64,000 bases of DNA from Cohnella sp. WQ 127256 (lineage in GTDB: Bacteria > Bacillota > Bacilli > Paenibacillales > Paenibacillaceae). A program made the translations under genes and the position numbers. The notes under the pieces were generated by a model that worked only from the letters and a program-made list of their open reading frames with translations, was not told where the DNA came from and ran no database searches. The number at the start of each line of letters is the position of its first letter. Within the stretch, counting starts at the first letter, position 1. Below, piece after piece: positions 43,608 through 52,027 of this stretch. The DNA is taken from positions 186,001 through 250,000 of the forward strand of contig NZ_JAMZCY010000001.1 of assembly GCF_024519285.1 (NCBI RefSeq). The letters run 5' to 3'.

Positions 43608-44120
43608 TTAGATCAGGCTTTTAACTGCAGTTAGTGCATTTTCATAATTCGGGTGCTCAGTCATTTCGCTAAGGACTTCTACATAAGTAATTTGATTGTT
43701 ACCGTCCACTACGAAAATGGCTCTCATATCCAAATGAATTTCTTTAATGAAGACGCCATAAGCCTTACCAAAGCTATTATCTTTGTAATCCGAAAGCAAG
43801 ACAACACGGTCTACACCTGCCGCACCACACCAGCGAGCTTGAGCGAAGGGTAAATCCGCGCTTACGGTAATAATAACAACATTGTCACCTAACTTAGATG
43901 CTTCTTCGTTGAGGCGGCGAGTTTGCGCGTCACAGACACCTGTATCTATTGATGGAACAACGCTGATAAGCTTTACTTTTCCTGCGAAATCTTGCAGAGA
44001 TGAAGTTTCAAGCAGGTTTTTGTTTAGGGTGAAATCAGGAGCGGAATCCCCAGCCTTTAATACGGGACCAACGAGTGTGATTGGATTTCCTTTAAGAGCA
44101 GCTGAACGTTCTTGAGACAT
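43608..44120 (-). CDS. tpx: Thiol peroxidase (Tpx-type peroxiredoxin)
   Basis: A 170-residue atypical 2-Cys peroxiredoxin that reduces hydroperoxides with thioredoxin. The peroxidatic Cys is residue 63 ([11 protein letters not shown]) and the resolving Cys is residue 98 ([11 protein letters not shown]), as in the family. AAGGAGGAA lies upstream of the ATG. The divergent LysR gene shares an intergenic region with a repeated CGTTATC element, so joint control is likely. Confidence 0.95.
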   Translation of the reverse strand: MSQERSAALKGNPITLVGPVLKAGDSAPDFTLNKNLLETSSLQDFAGKVKLISVVPSIDTGVCDAQTRRLNEEASKLGDNVVIITVSADLPFAQARWCGAAGVDRVVLLSDYKDNSFGKAYGVFIKEIHLDMRAIFVVDGNNQITYVEVLSEMTEHPNYENALTAVKSLI

Positions 44121-44152
44121 GAATTTATTCCTCCTTTATTGATAAGGTTTGC

Positions 44153-44174
44153 CGTTATCATTATAATCGTTATC
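44153..44174. promoter_or_regulatory. Candidate operator between tpx and the LysR gene
   Basis: A direct repeat CGTTATC (44153-44159 and 44168-44174) separated by the palindrome ATTATAAT. It covers the middle of the short divergent region. The stretch TTATAATCGTTATCG is also 12 of 15 to the PerR box, which I consider less likely. Confidence 0.4.
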
Positions 44175-44231
44175 GAAGACCATTGTCCAATCATTGGAAT
44201 CTGAAGGATGGGCATGGAAGGGGATACTCCA

Positions 44232-45134
44232 TTGGAATTAAGGCAATTACAATATTTCGTTCATGTCGCTCGACTACAACACGTTACGAAAGCCGCGGAG
44301 GAGCTTCATGTGGCTCAATCTGCAGTCAGCAGACAAATCCATAGGCTTGAAGAAGAGCTTGGGATTCCCCTGTTTATGCAGCGAGGACGCAATGTTCAAT
44401 TGACTCCAGTGGGCCAATTGTTCCTTCGGCGAGCGGAAGCTGTGCTTGGTGATCTGGATCGTGCAGTCATGGAAATTCATGAATTTATTGATCCCGAAGT
44501 CGGGGAGATCAGATTAGGATTTCCGCATAGCTTAGGAATTCACCTTGTGCCCCAAGTTGTTGCCGCATTCCGTAAGCTGCATCCGAATGTTAAGTTTCGA
44601 TTCCGCCAAGGGATGTATCCATCGCTCATTCGGGATGTTGTGGATGCAGAGGTCGATATTGCGTTCATATCCCCGTTCCCTGAGAAAAGTGAACAAGTTA
44701 CTGGGGAGGTCATCTTAACAGAAGAGCTATTCGCGATTCTGCCTAAAACGCATAAGTTTGCGATGGAGGATTCGATTCGATTAAGTGATCTTAAAGATGA
44801 AAACTTTGTTTTATTTAGTTCAGGTTATTCTTTACGACCAATCGTTTGGGATGCATGCAAGGAAGCGGGCTTTACTCCTAAAATCGGCTTTGAAGGCGAG
44901 GAGTCGGGAACCATTCGTGGACTCGTCGCGGCTGGGATGGGTGTAAGCTTGCTGCCGGAAATGGCGATGTATGAGACAAGCTCAATGATGCCAGCAGTTG
45001 TTAAGATCAGCGAGCCGCATGTTACTCGAACAATTGGGCTTATTAGACGTACGGGGGAAAAGCTACCTCTGGTTGTTCAGATTTTTCATGAGTTCCTGCT
45101 TGATTTTTTCAATAAAAAATATAAGTCATTGTGA
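44232..45134 (+). CDS. LysR-type transcriptional regulator
   Basis: A 300-residue regulator. The N-terminal winged helix reads MELRQLQYFVHVARLQHVTKAAEELHVAQSAVSRQIHRLEEELG, nearly standard for the CynR/GltC subgroup, and the rest is an effector-binding domain (IRLGFPHSLGIHLVPQVVAAFRK ... GMGVSLLPEMAM). I chose TTG 44232, eight bases after GAAGGGGA; upstream ATG codons at 44208 and 44214 lack sites and give an extension not seen in the family. It is divergent from tpx, which suggests control of tpx, though the effector is unknown. Confidence 0.88.
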   Translation: MELRQLQYFVHVARLQHVTKAAEELHVAQSAVSRQIHRLEEELGIPLFMQRGRNVQLTPVGQLFLRRAEAVLGDLDRAVMEIHEFIDPEVGEIRLGFPHSLGIHLVPQVVAAFRKLHPNVKFRFRQGMYPSLIRDVVDAEVDIAFISPFPEKSEQVTGEVILTEELFAILPKTHKFAMEDSIRLSDLKDENFVLFSSGYSLRPIVWDACKEAGFTPKIGFEGEESGTIRGLVAAGMGVSLLPEMAMYETSSMMPAVVKISEPHVTRTIGLIRRTGEKLPLVVQIFHEFLLDFFNKKYKSL

Positions 45135-45196
45135 CTTTGTTTGACCATAAAAACAAGTGAATAAGAGGTTGCCTTTGAAGAGGTGGCCCCAAAACG

Positions 45197-45240
45197 AAAA
45201 ATAGGTAGTGCTGGAATTTCCATGCACCACCTATTTTTTC
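45197..45240. terminator. Bidirectional terminator after the LysR gene
   Basis: AAAATAGGTAGTG pairs with CACCACCTATTTTTT (one internal mismatch), with A and T runs at both ends. Confidence 0.75.
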
Positions 45241-45258
45241 TGTTTAAATGCTCTTTTT

Positions 45259-45945
45259 TTAGTCCCGGTTATTGTTCGTGAAGATCAGAATGTATTTCAA
45301 CAGCTCGAGAAGAGCGATCAGGGCAGCTGCTACATAAGTTAGCGCAGCCGCATTTAATACTTTGGCAACTCCTCGTTCTTCTTCGTGAGTAATAAAGCCT
45401 TCCGAAATCATCAGATCACGAGCGCGTGAGCTTGCATTAAATTCGACAGGTAGCGTTACGAGCTGAAAAGCAACGGCAGCTGAGAAGAAGATGATCCCAA
45501 TTCCAATCAAATTGAATGAGGAGAGTAGGAATCCTGCGATGAGCAGGATAGGTGCGGCTCCAGAGGCTAAACGAACGGCTGGAAACATTCGATGACGCAA
45601 CACGAGCATGGGGTAGGAGTTCTGATGCTGGATCGCATGACCGACTTCGTGGCAGGCAACTGAAATTGCGGATATTGAATTTTCATAATAAACAGGCTCT
45701 GACAACCGTACAACACGTTTGATCGGATCGTAGTGATCAGACAATTTACCTGGGACGGGCTCGATCGGCACATCATGAAGGCCGTTGTGGTCTAACATAC
45801 GCCTTGCTGCATCATATCCAGTTAAACCACTCGCGCTGTGCACGCCAGACCATCGGTTAAATGTACTCTTAACTCGGTATTGAGCCCACAGTGACAAGAG
45901 AAAAGCGATGATGATGAGATAATCCATCGGGTGAAAGAGAATCAT
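45259..45945 (-). CDS. Membrane zinc metallopeptidase (YugP family)
   Basis: A 228-residue protein of the Zn_peptidase_2 family. The N-terminal helix, the HEVGHAIQH zinc-binding motif (about residue 98), and two further helices (PILLIAGFLLSSFNLIGIGIIFFSAAV; LNAAALTYVAAALIALLELLKYILI) match YugP. FNASSRARD provides the conserved later acidic/Arg region. Substrate is unknown. It lies 42 bases after the MerR gene on the same strand and is probably co-transcribed with it. Confidence 0.88.
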   Translation of the reverse strand: MILFHPMDYLIIIAFLLSLWAQYRVKSTFNRWSGVHSASGLTGYDAARRMLDHNGLHDVPIEPVPGKLSDHYDPIKRVVRLSEPVYYENSISAISVACHEVGHAIQHQNSYPMLVLRHRMFPAVRLASGAAPILLIAGFLLSSFNLIGIGIIFFSAAVAFQLVTLPVEFNASSRARDLMISEGFITHEEERGVAKVLNAAALTYVAAALIALLELLKYILIFTNNNRD

Positions 45946-45987
45946 GGTGTTGTCCCTCCGTCTATTGGGTGGATGTCATAAGCTAAG

Positions 45988-46443
45988 CTACATAAAGTTA
46001 CTCTTCCCTAAAAGGAGAAGTAGAGCCTCTACGCAAGCGGCAGTTTGAGGTGTGATGGCGTGAAAAAGACGTTTCACCTGCTGTGGCTTCATTTGATCGA
46101 GAACAGGCTCGAGGTCTTTAACTTCTCGTTCCAGTTGGGCTAAATGAGTTTGTAGCTCTGAAAGCTTACGCGTTACATCTTCATCAGCGACGATGCGTTT
46201 CAATGAAGTGAATTGCTCACGAATTTCTTCTAATGAATATTTTTGTGCCTTTAGCTGTTCAATTCTCCGTATGCGAGCTACAGTATCATCGTCATAAAGG
46301 CGGTAATTACCGGTCGAGCGTTTGATTGGGGCTAATAGGCCTAAGCCTGTGTAGTAATCGATTGTACGAGGGCTAATGCCGGCTAACGCGGATAGTTCAC
46401 CAATCCGGTACAGGCGCGGGGAATTCATAGCTCCATTTCGCAT
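45988..46443 (-). CDS. MerR family transcriptional regulator
   Basis: A 151-residue regulator: winged helix RLYRIGELSALAGISPRTIDYYTGLGLLAPIKRSTGNYRLYDDDTVARI at the N-terminus, then a long dimerisation helix (LSELQTHLAQLEREVKDLEPVLDQM) and a C-terminus without a recognisable effector domain or metal-binding Cys cluster. The ATG at 46443 follows AGAAGGTG; an extension to 46509 is unlikely. It precedes the YugP peptidase gene, its probable operon partner. Confidence 0.85.
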   Translation of the reverse strand: MRNGAMNSPRLYRIGELSALAGISPRTIDYYTGLGLLAPIKRSTGNYRLYDDDTVARIRRIEQLKAQKYSLEEIREQFTSLKRIVADEDVTRKLSELQTHLAQLEREVKDLEPVLDQMKPQQVKRLFHAITPQTAACVEALLLLLGKSNFM

Positions 46444-46731
46444 CGGTACACCTTCTTTCTTGCTAATAACTTTTTTCTTATCATACCGAATGAGGAACCG
46501 TACAGTCAAACGTGATACTTAGCCCCACGAGACGTACTATTATAGGATTTTTAAAAACCACGGAACATATACTTACATGAAGGACGAATGGGGAGGAAGA
46601 AAATAGGCAGTGTGGTCTGAAATCCATGAGCATAAAAGTAAGAGTTGGATTTTTTAATGGTCTAATTCCTAACATGAATAGATGAAAACTCTAAATAAAC
46701 AGCTCTAAAATAAGAAAAGTGAATTATTTTT
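46444..46731. other. Gene-free stretch between the MerR gene and the amtB control region
   Basis: I see no supported gene or RNA here. The sequence is A/T-rich, with scattered short inverted repeats such as GGATTTTTAAAAACC near 46546. Confidence 0.5.
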
Positions 46732-46748
46732 TGTGATTTATATTGTCA
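46732..46748. promoter_or_regulatory. GlnR-type box overlapping the amtB -35
   Basis: TGTGATTTATATTGTCA matches TGTNA-N7-TNACA with one mismatch and covers the -35 hexamer. Confidence 0.55.
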
Positions 46749-46771
46749 AAATGCTTTTATCATCCTATAAT
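46743..46771 (+). promoter_or_regulatory. Sigma-A promoter of amtB
   Basis: TTGTCA (46743-46748), 17-base spacer, TATAAT (46766-46771). RNA should start near 46778. Confidence 0.75.
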
Positions 46772-46792
46772 GACACTAAGTCTTTCGTTAGA

Positions 46793-46809
46793 TGTCATGT
46801 AATATTACA
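46793..46809. promoter_or_regulatory. GlnR/TnrA box downstream of the amtB start site
   Basis: TGTCATGTAATATTACA is an exact match to TGTNA-N7-TNACA. It is centred about 24 bases after the predicted transcription start, where binding would block elongation or clearance. Confidence 0.75.
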
Positions 46810-46826
46810 TTTGAGGAGTGGTCGTT

Positions 46827-48188
46827 GTGGTTAAGAAAAGTTTAGTTTCATTAGGAGCACTTCTCGTGCTGTTTCCGACAATCGCATTTGCTGAGGATCC
46901 ATCTGCAGGTCAACTTAACATGGGGCTTAATGCATTATGGGTAATGCTTGCAGCTATTCTTGTTATTCTTATGCAAGGTGGATTTATACTTCTAGAGGCT
47001 GGTTCCACACGAATGAAAAATGCAGGTCATGTTGCGGGTAAAACAATCTTCACGCTTGGCCTAGCTTCGATCGTATATTGGGCAGTTGGATACGGCATCA
47101 CTTTTGGAGGAGACGCTTCTGAGTCTCTAAACAAATTCATTGGGTTAGGAAGCTTCTTTTTTAATCCGGAAATTGCTTCGATAGACAATGGAGCACCTTC
47201 CTCTATATTCTTCATCTTCCAATTAGCATTTGCTGCCGTATCGCTCTCGATTGCATGGGGTGGATTCGCAGAACGGGCTAAGCTATCTGCTTACCTTATC
47301 TTCACACTATTCTTCGTATCTGTTATTTATCCGGTTGTTGCTCACTGGATTTGGGGCGGCGGATTTCTTGCAGCAGATGGTGCACAAGACTTCGCGGGTT
47401 CGACAGTTGTTCACTTAACGGGTGCTATCGCTGCTCTAGCGGCAACGATATTATTGAAACCTCGTATTGGTAAATTTAATAAAGATGGCTCTGCAAACGA
47501 AATTCTTGGTCATAACCAAGTGTTCACAGCGTTATCGGTATTGATTTTGTGGGTAGGTTGGTTTGGGTTTAATGCAGGTAGTACAATCGCGATCGGTGAT
47601 GGATTCTTCGGCTTCGTCGCATTCAACACGCAATTAGGTGCTGCAGCTGGTGCGGTAGCTGCGATGTTGATCTCATGGTTGGTTAACGGGAAAGCGGATA
47701 TTACGGCAATGCTTAATGGTGCACTAGCTGGACTTGTAGCCATCACAGCGTCTTGTGCGTTCGTAGATCCTTGGGCAGCGGTTGTTATCGGTTTGGTTGC
47801 AGGTGTACTCGTATTCTTCAGTGCTAAATTTTTCGAAAAAATGAAAATAGACGATCCGATCTATGCACTTTCTGTTCATGGAGCAGCAGGAGTTTGGGGT
47901 ACGCTAGCGAATGGTTTGTTTGCTACAGAAGAATTGTCCGCAAAAGTTGGTGTGGGTAGAGCGGGATTGTTCGAAGGCGGCGGCTGGGAGCAATTGTGGG
48001 TGCAATTTGAGTCGGTTGTTATCGCTGGAGCTTTCGCTTTCATCGCATCGTTCATCGTATTGTGGGTAGTGAAGAAAGCAATTGGTTTCCGTGTAACAGA
48101 AGAGCAAGAAATTGTTGGTTTGGATTTAAGTGAGCACGGTAACTATGGTTATCCAGAGCAAATGAAAAAAGCTGGAACGTCGGTCTAA
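46827..48188 (+). CDS. amtB: Ammonium transporter AmtB/NrgA
   Basis: A 453-residue trimeric ammonium channel. A cleavable signal-like N-terminus (MKKSLVSLGALLVLFPTIAFAED) precedes eleven helices. The conserved MQGGFILLEAGSTRMKNAGHVAGK segment, the twin pore His regions (HLTGAIAAL; VHGAAGVWGTLANG) and the GWFGFNAGST motif are intact. GTG 46827 is the start, nine bases after GAGGAG. Two GlnR-type boxes flank the promoter, as expected for a nitrogen-starvation gene. No glnK/PII gene follows; instead the next two genes encode a GlnD-like nucleotidyltransferase and an exonuclease. Confidence 0.95.
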   Translation: MVKKSLVSLGALLVLFPTIAFAEDPSAGQLNMGLNALWVMLAAILVILMQGGFILLEAGSTRMKNAGHVAGKTIFTLGLASIVYWAVGYGITFGGDASESLNKFIGLGSFFFNPEIASIDNGAPSSIFFIFQLAFAAVSLSIAWGGFAERAKLSAYLIFTLFFVSVIYPVVAHWIWGGGFLAADGAQDFAGSTVVHLTGAIAALAATILLKPRIGKFNKDGSANEILGHNQVFTALSVLILWVGWFGFNAGSTIAIGDGFFGFVAFNTQLGAAAGAVAAMLISWLVNGKADITAMLNGALAGLVAITASCAFVDPWAAVVIGLVAGVLVFFSAKFFEKMKIDDPIYALSVHGAAGVWGTLANGLFATEELSAKVGVGRAGLFEGGGWEQLWVQFESVVIAGAFAFIASFIVLWVVKKAIGFRVTEEQEIVGLDLSEHGNYGYPEQMKKAGTSV

Positions 48189-48235
48189 TCCAATAGTCCA
48201 TATACCGGCGTAAATACAGGAGGGGTTGAAGCCGC

Positions 48236-49294
48236 ATGCATAATCCCTTAAGGGAGAAGCGGTTGCTTGACATCGCCGGCGCCGAGAATATTGAGCAACT
48301 TAGAGAGATAAGAGTTAGAGAACAAAACCGATTGACAATGGAGCTATCCGAATCTTCAACACACGAAGTGGTAGAGTCGCTCAATGAGCTTCATGACGCT
48401 CTAATTACTCAAACGTTAAAGTTTGCGGAGAACGAATTGGCACGGTTGGGGCTAGGTGCCCCTCCCGTGCTTTATGCGTATATGCTATATGGCAGTGGTG
48501 GTCGTTATGAGCAAACGATGTACAGTGATCAAGACAGTGGCTTAGTGTATGCTGACCCTTCTAATGAGCTTGATAAAGGTCGATGTCAGAACTATTTTCC
48601 TCTGTTAGCTGAAACGGTAGTTCAATATTTAATTGCTCTGGAGTATCCTCCGTGTGAAGGAAATGTAATTTCGTCCAATCCGGAATGGTGCTTGTCATTT
48701 CAGGGCTGGGTGAACAAAATCGAAAACTGGTTCGCTGAACCGAGCTGGGAAAATGTTAGGTATCTGCTAATTGTCGCTGATGGACGAGCGGTGTTTGGGA
48801 ATATGGAGCTAGCGGGTAAATTACAGGATCATTTCTATAATGATTTACTTAATCATCCGATTATTGCTCGTCGAATGATGGAAAATACACTCAAGCACAA
48901 AATGCTTGTTGGAGTATTTGGTCAATTGTTAACGGAGAGATACGGTGAAAATGCTGGAAGCTTAGATATTAAGTATGGTGCATATATTCCTATGGTTAAT
49001 GCTTTCAGGCTGCTTGCCACGCAAGCGGGCATTCGTGAGACGAGTACACTTCAGCGAATTCAAGCGCTAAGGCTAAAGAACCTCTTGACCGAAGAAGAAG
49101 CGGATGAAGCGTACGAAGCATTCTCTTTCTTCTTGAAAATGCGATTGCTAACTACGATTATGAATGATGGAAAGCTATCTCCGGAGCAATTAACTAAAGA
49201 ATTGATAGATTTGTTGAAGAAGGCTTTGAAGGCTGGCAAAAAAATTCAGCGTAAAGTTCAAAGGGAGTTGCAGCACCGCTTCGGCGGGAGGTGA
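48236..49294 (+). CDS. GlnD-like nucleotidyltransferase, DUF294 family
   Basis: A 352-residue soluble protein. The nucleotidyltransferase core carries MLYGSGGRYEQTMYSDQDSGLVY (GS...D-x-D) near residue 85, and the C-terminal DUF294_C region follows (RRMMENTLKHKMLVGVFGQLL; IKYGAYIPMVNAFRLLATQAGI; FFLKMRLLTTIM). The N-terminal third is helical; the CBS or cyclic-nucleotide domains found in other members are absent. The family is related to the PII uridylyltransferase GlnD, but its substrate is not known. It lies 47 bases after amtB and its stop is six bases from the exonuclease start. Confidence 0.8.
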   Translation: MHNPLREKRLLDIAGAENIEQLREIRVREQNRLTMELSESSTHEVVESLNELHDALITQTLKFAENELARLGLGAPPVLYAYMLYGSGGRYEQTMYSDQDSGLVYADPSNELDKGRCQNYFPLLAETVVQYLIALEYPPCEGNVISSNPEWCLSFQGWVNKIENWFAEPSWENVRYLLIVADGRAVFGNMELAGKLQDHFYNDLLNHPIIARRMMENTLKHKMLVGVFGQLLTERYGENAGSLDIKYGAYIPMVNAFRLLATQAGIRETSTLQRIQALRLKNLLTEEEADEAYEAFSFFLKMRLLTTIMNDGKLSPEQLTKELIDLLKKALKAGKKIQRKVQRELQHRFGGR

Positions 49295-49299
49295 TAGCG

Positions 49300-50043
49300 A
49301 TGAAGGAACCCAAAAATACGAATTCAATGGGGAGAATGTGGAACTTATACAAGATGGGCGGAATTACTCCGGCTATTGCATCCATGCTTGGCTCATCTAA
49401 TGCTCAACAAATGGCCTTTATCCGTTCCATGTCACGGGATCAACGGAAGGAAAGCTCTTTGGAAATGCAACTTTCAGAGATGGAGGCTGTTGTTTTCGAT
49501 CTGGAGACGACAGGATTTCATCCTTACAACGAAGATGAAATTATTTCAATTGGTGGAGTTATTATCCGCGGGGAAAACTTTGAGGATGTGGAGCCATTCT
49601 ATCAGCTAGTGAATCCGAAAAGAAAAGTTCCTCGTCATATTACGGAGCTAACTGGAATTACGAATGAGATGGCAGAGAATGCGCCCGATTTAATGCAGGT
49701 ATTGCATGACTTTATGGACTTTGTTGGGAAAAGAGTGTTAATCGCTCATGGTAGCGGACACGATAAGCAATTTTTGAATTGTGCATTGTGGCGCACATCG
49801 AAAGTTAATTTAACTCATCGAATCTTGGATACGATGATGATTGCGAAGTGGCTGGAGCCTAGAGCTATCCATTACGGATTGGACGAGGTGCTCGAACGGT
49901 TTGGAGTAGAGGTGACGGTACGGCATCATGCGCTTCATGATTCAGTGATGACCTCTAAGCTATACTTTAAATTTTTGAAACTCATCAGAGATAGACAGGT
50001 TACAACACTGGGCGAGTTATATGCTTACTTGAGTCGACATTAG
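49300..50043 (+). CDS. DnaQ-like 3'-5' exonuclease
   Basis: A 247-residue protein. After a 60-residue N-terminal extension, the DEDDh core shows AVVFDLETTGFHP (Exo I), LIAHGSGHDKQFLN (Exo II) and HHALHDSVMT (Exo III with His-x4-Asp). This is a catalytically complete exonuclease of the DNA polymerase III epsilon type, but without polymerase domains. The ATG at 49300 follows GGGAGG within the end of the nucleotidyltransferase gene, so translation is coupled. Its 3' end overlaps the convergent JAMM gene by 44 bases. The same pairing of DUF294 and exonuclease domains is known in Proteobacteria, next to a solute transporter. Confidence 0.85.
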   Translation: MKEPKNTNSMGRMWNLYKMGGITPAIASMLGSSNAQQMAFIRSMSRDQRKESSLEMQLSEMEAVVFDLETTGFHPYNEDEIISIGGVIIRGENFEDVEPFYQLVNPKRKVPRHITELTGITNEMAENAPDLMQVLHDFMDFVGKRVLIAHGSGHDKQFLNCALWRTSKVNLTHRILDTMMIAKWLEPRAIHYGLDEVLERFGVEVTVRHHALHDSVMTSKLYFKFLKLIRDRQVTTLGELYAYLSRH

Positions 50044-50464
50044 ACTTAATCGGAAGTCCAACCCAATCTCCTTGGGAATTCCGCGTGAATACGGCGATCA
50101 CATGATTGCTTTGAGCTAGACTAATAATCCAATAAGTACCCCATGGAATAGATCCTTGGCTGTCATGGAGGCTAGGACGGGTTGATCCTTTTGGGTGGGT
50201 ATGAAATAAACCAACGATTGTTCGTTGGTTTTTTTGTGCTTTATAGGTAATGGCAATCCAGTCTTCAGGGTGAAAGGAGAAGGAATCTAATGGGGAGGGT
50301 GAGATATTACGAATAATACTGAATCCGTCAGCAAGGATGATCCCATCGAATTCAACACCGAATACGACCCCGCATGTTTCATAAGGAAGTCGTTGACGAG
50401 TGGCGGATATCATATTATTTTCCAAACTTACAGCTAGTCGCACTTCTGTTATCGTTGATTCCAT
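50000..50464 (-). CDS. JAMM/Mov34-type metallopeptidase
   Basis: A 154-residue single-domain Prok-JAB protein. The catalytic Glu is in LPYETCGVVFG (about residue 30), and the zinc motif is HTHPKGSTRPSLHD (H-x-H-x(n)-S-x2-D). Such proteins cut isopeptide or C-terminal peptide bonds, for instance releasing ubiquitin-like or sulfur-carrier proteins; no such carrier gene lies next to it. The start is the ATG at 50464, eight bases after AGGAAGTG. It converges with, and overlaps, the exonuclease gene by 44 bases. Confidence 0.85.
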   Translation of the reverse strand: MESTITEVRLAVSLENNMISATRQRLPYETCGVVFGVEFDGIILADGFSIIRNISPSPLDSFSFHPEDWIAITYKAQKNQRTIVGLFHTHPKGSTRPSLHDSQGSIPWGTYWIISLAQSNHVIAVFTRNSQGDWVGLPIKSNVDSSKHITRPVL

Positions 50465-50520
50465 CACGGCATCACTTCCTCACCATGCATTATGAGGTAA
50501 CAATGCGATACGGGCAAGCT

Positions 50521-51831
50521 TCATTGCACTTTTTTTCCTGGTTTAACCATGAAGAATACGAGCCCAAGAGCAATTAACGACAGTGCCGAGACGGTAATGA
50601 ACACGAGCTGATTTGATTTTCCCATCATCCATCCGAATAGAGGTGGACCTAAGGCGACGCCGAAAAATCTCAAGCTGCTGTAAAGTGATGTGATCATTCC
50701 TCGCTCCGCCTTTTCCACTGATCCGGTAATCATCGTATTAAGACAAGGTAGCAATAATCCTGTTCCGATGCTACTAATCGTTAACAAACCAATAAAAAAG
50801 TATAAGTTGGTATTCCACCAGATGGCGAGAGCGAGAGAAATGACCATAAGTGCAAGACCAATATTCATGAGCCATCGCATGAGAACTCCGTTCTTCCGGA
50901 TGACTGATCCCGTAATATACGCAGTGGTCACCATTCCGAAAAGAGGTATCGCCAGCACGAATCCTTTACGAACACCATCAATGGAATAGGGGGGCTCCTC
51001 TAAAATATTCGAAAGAAAGAAGAGGACACCAAACAAGATGAACAATGCCAATGATCCAGCGAAAAATGAAGAAATGAGCCAACGCCCATCCTGAGAAAAA
51101 ATTCTTTTGATGGACTGGAGGTATTGTTTGAGAGGCTTGGGCTCTTCTTTGCGTTTTGGTTCTTTAATGATAAAGATAACAGCAAGCAAGGATAGCAAGC
51201 AGAATGCCGGGAAAGCAAAGAAAGCCGCATACCAGACGATTAGTGCAAGCAAGGCTCCGAGAATCGGGCTCACGACCTTACCTGCGCCATTGGAGGCTTC
51301 GATTAAACCAAGCGCTTGGCTTTCCTGTCCTCCCTTATACAAGTCTCCGACTAAGGCCATAGCTATGGGGGCAGTACCTGCAGCGCCGATGCCTTGCAGA
51401 GCTCTTGCGCCGATAAGAATGCCATAGGAGTCCCAAACTGCCCCAAAGCCTGCCAAAATACCTGCTCCCCCATACACGATAAGAGAAGGGATCATAACGG
51501 CTTTACGACTAAATCTGTCTGACAAATATCCAGCGATAGGAATGATTAGTGCTGCGCAAAAAGAAAATAGGCTGATGACCAAGCTACTTTGAAATTGTGA
51601 AATTCCTAGCTTGCTTTTCAAAGTCGGTAAAATAGGAACGAGCATCGAATTGCCGAGCACAAGTACTAAAGGGACAGTGGAGAGAGCAATGTATTCCCAA
51701 ATTTTACTTTTACGACTGCCCTTATCTGAGGAATCGGACTTCCCTTTTGCTTGCTCAGAAGTGGTGTCAGAAGTGATGTCGCTTGTGAAGGTGACACTAA
51801 TCTTACGCTTGGATTTTGTTGATGACGGCAC
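50521..51831 (-). CDS. MFS multidrug-type exporter
   Basis: A 436-residue protein. About 45 charged Ser/Lys-rich cytoplasmic residues precede 12 hydrophobic helices. Typical motifs are GYLSDRFSRKAVMIPSL (motif A), IGARALQGIGAAGTAPIAMAL (motif B region) and ASNGAGKVVSPILGALLA (motif C, the antiporter signature), so it is a drug or metabolite/proton antiporter of the 12-helix class. GTG 51831 follows AAGGAGG at eight bases; the longer frame to 51903 lacks a site. The substrate cannot be read. Confidence 0.82.
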   Translation of the reverse strand: MPSSTKSKRKISVTFTSDITSDTTSEQAKGKSDSSDKGSRKSKIWEYIALSTVPLVLVLGNSMLVPILPTLKSKLGISQFQSSLVISLFSFCAALIIPIAGYLSDRFSRKAVMIPSLIVYGGAGILAGFGAVWDSYGILIGARALQGIGAAGTAPIAMALVGDLYKGGQESQALGLIEASNGAGKVVSPILGALLALIVWYAAFFAFPAFCLLSLLAVIFIIKEPKRKEEPKPLKQYLQSIKRIFSQDGRWLISSFFAGSLALFILFGVLFFLSNILEEPPYSIDGVRKGFVLAIPLFGMVTTAYITGSVIRKNGVLMRWLMNIGLALMVISLALAIWWNTNLYFFIGLLTISSIGTGLLLPCLNTMITGSVEKAERGMITSLYSSLRFFGVALGPPLFGWMMGKSNQLVFITVSALSLIALGLVFFMVKPGKKVQ

Positions 51832-51969
51832 CTGTTGATCCTCCTTATGACAAAGCCCTGTCCTTGTACATGAATACAGGCTTAAGGTTCCCAAGAGAAT
51901 CATAAAATATGTGATTAAGAATTTGTATGGATGTTAAAGAAATGTTTCTAGGAGTTGGATGTTGTTGTA

Positions 51970-51999
51970 ATTGGTACAGGAAGCGCAAATGGGGTAAAA
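51970..51999 (+). promoter_or_regulatory. Candidate promoter of the TlpA-like gene
   Basis: TTGGTA (51970-51975), 18-base spacer, TAAAAT (51994-51999). Confidence 0.45.
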
Positions 52000-52027
52000 T
52001 AGAGTTAACATAAATGCTTAGAAAGAG

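Noticed and set aside
44161..44175. PerR box upstream of tpx
   Set aside because: Three mismatches in 15 bases, and the same bases are better explained by the CGTTATC repeat element.
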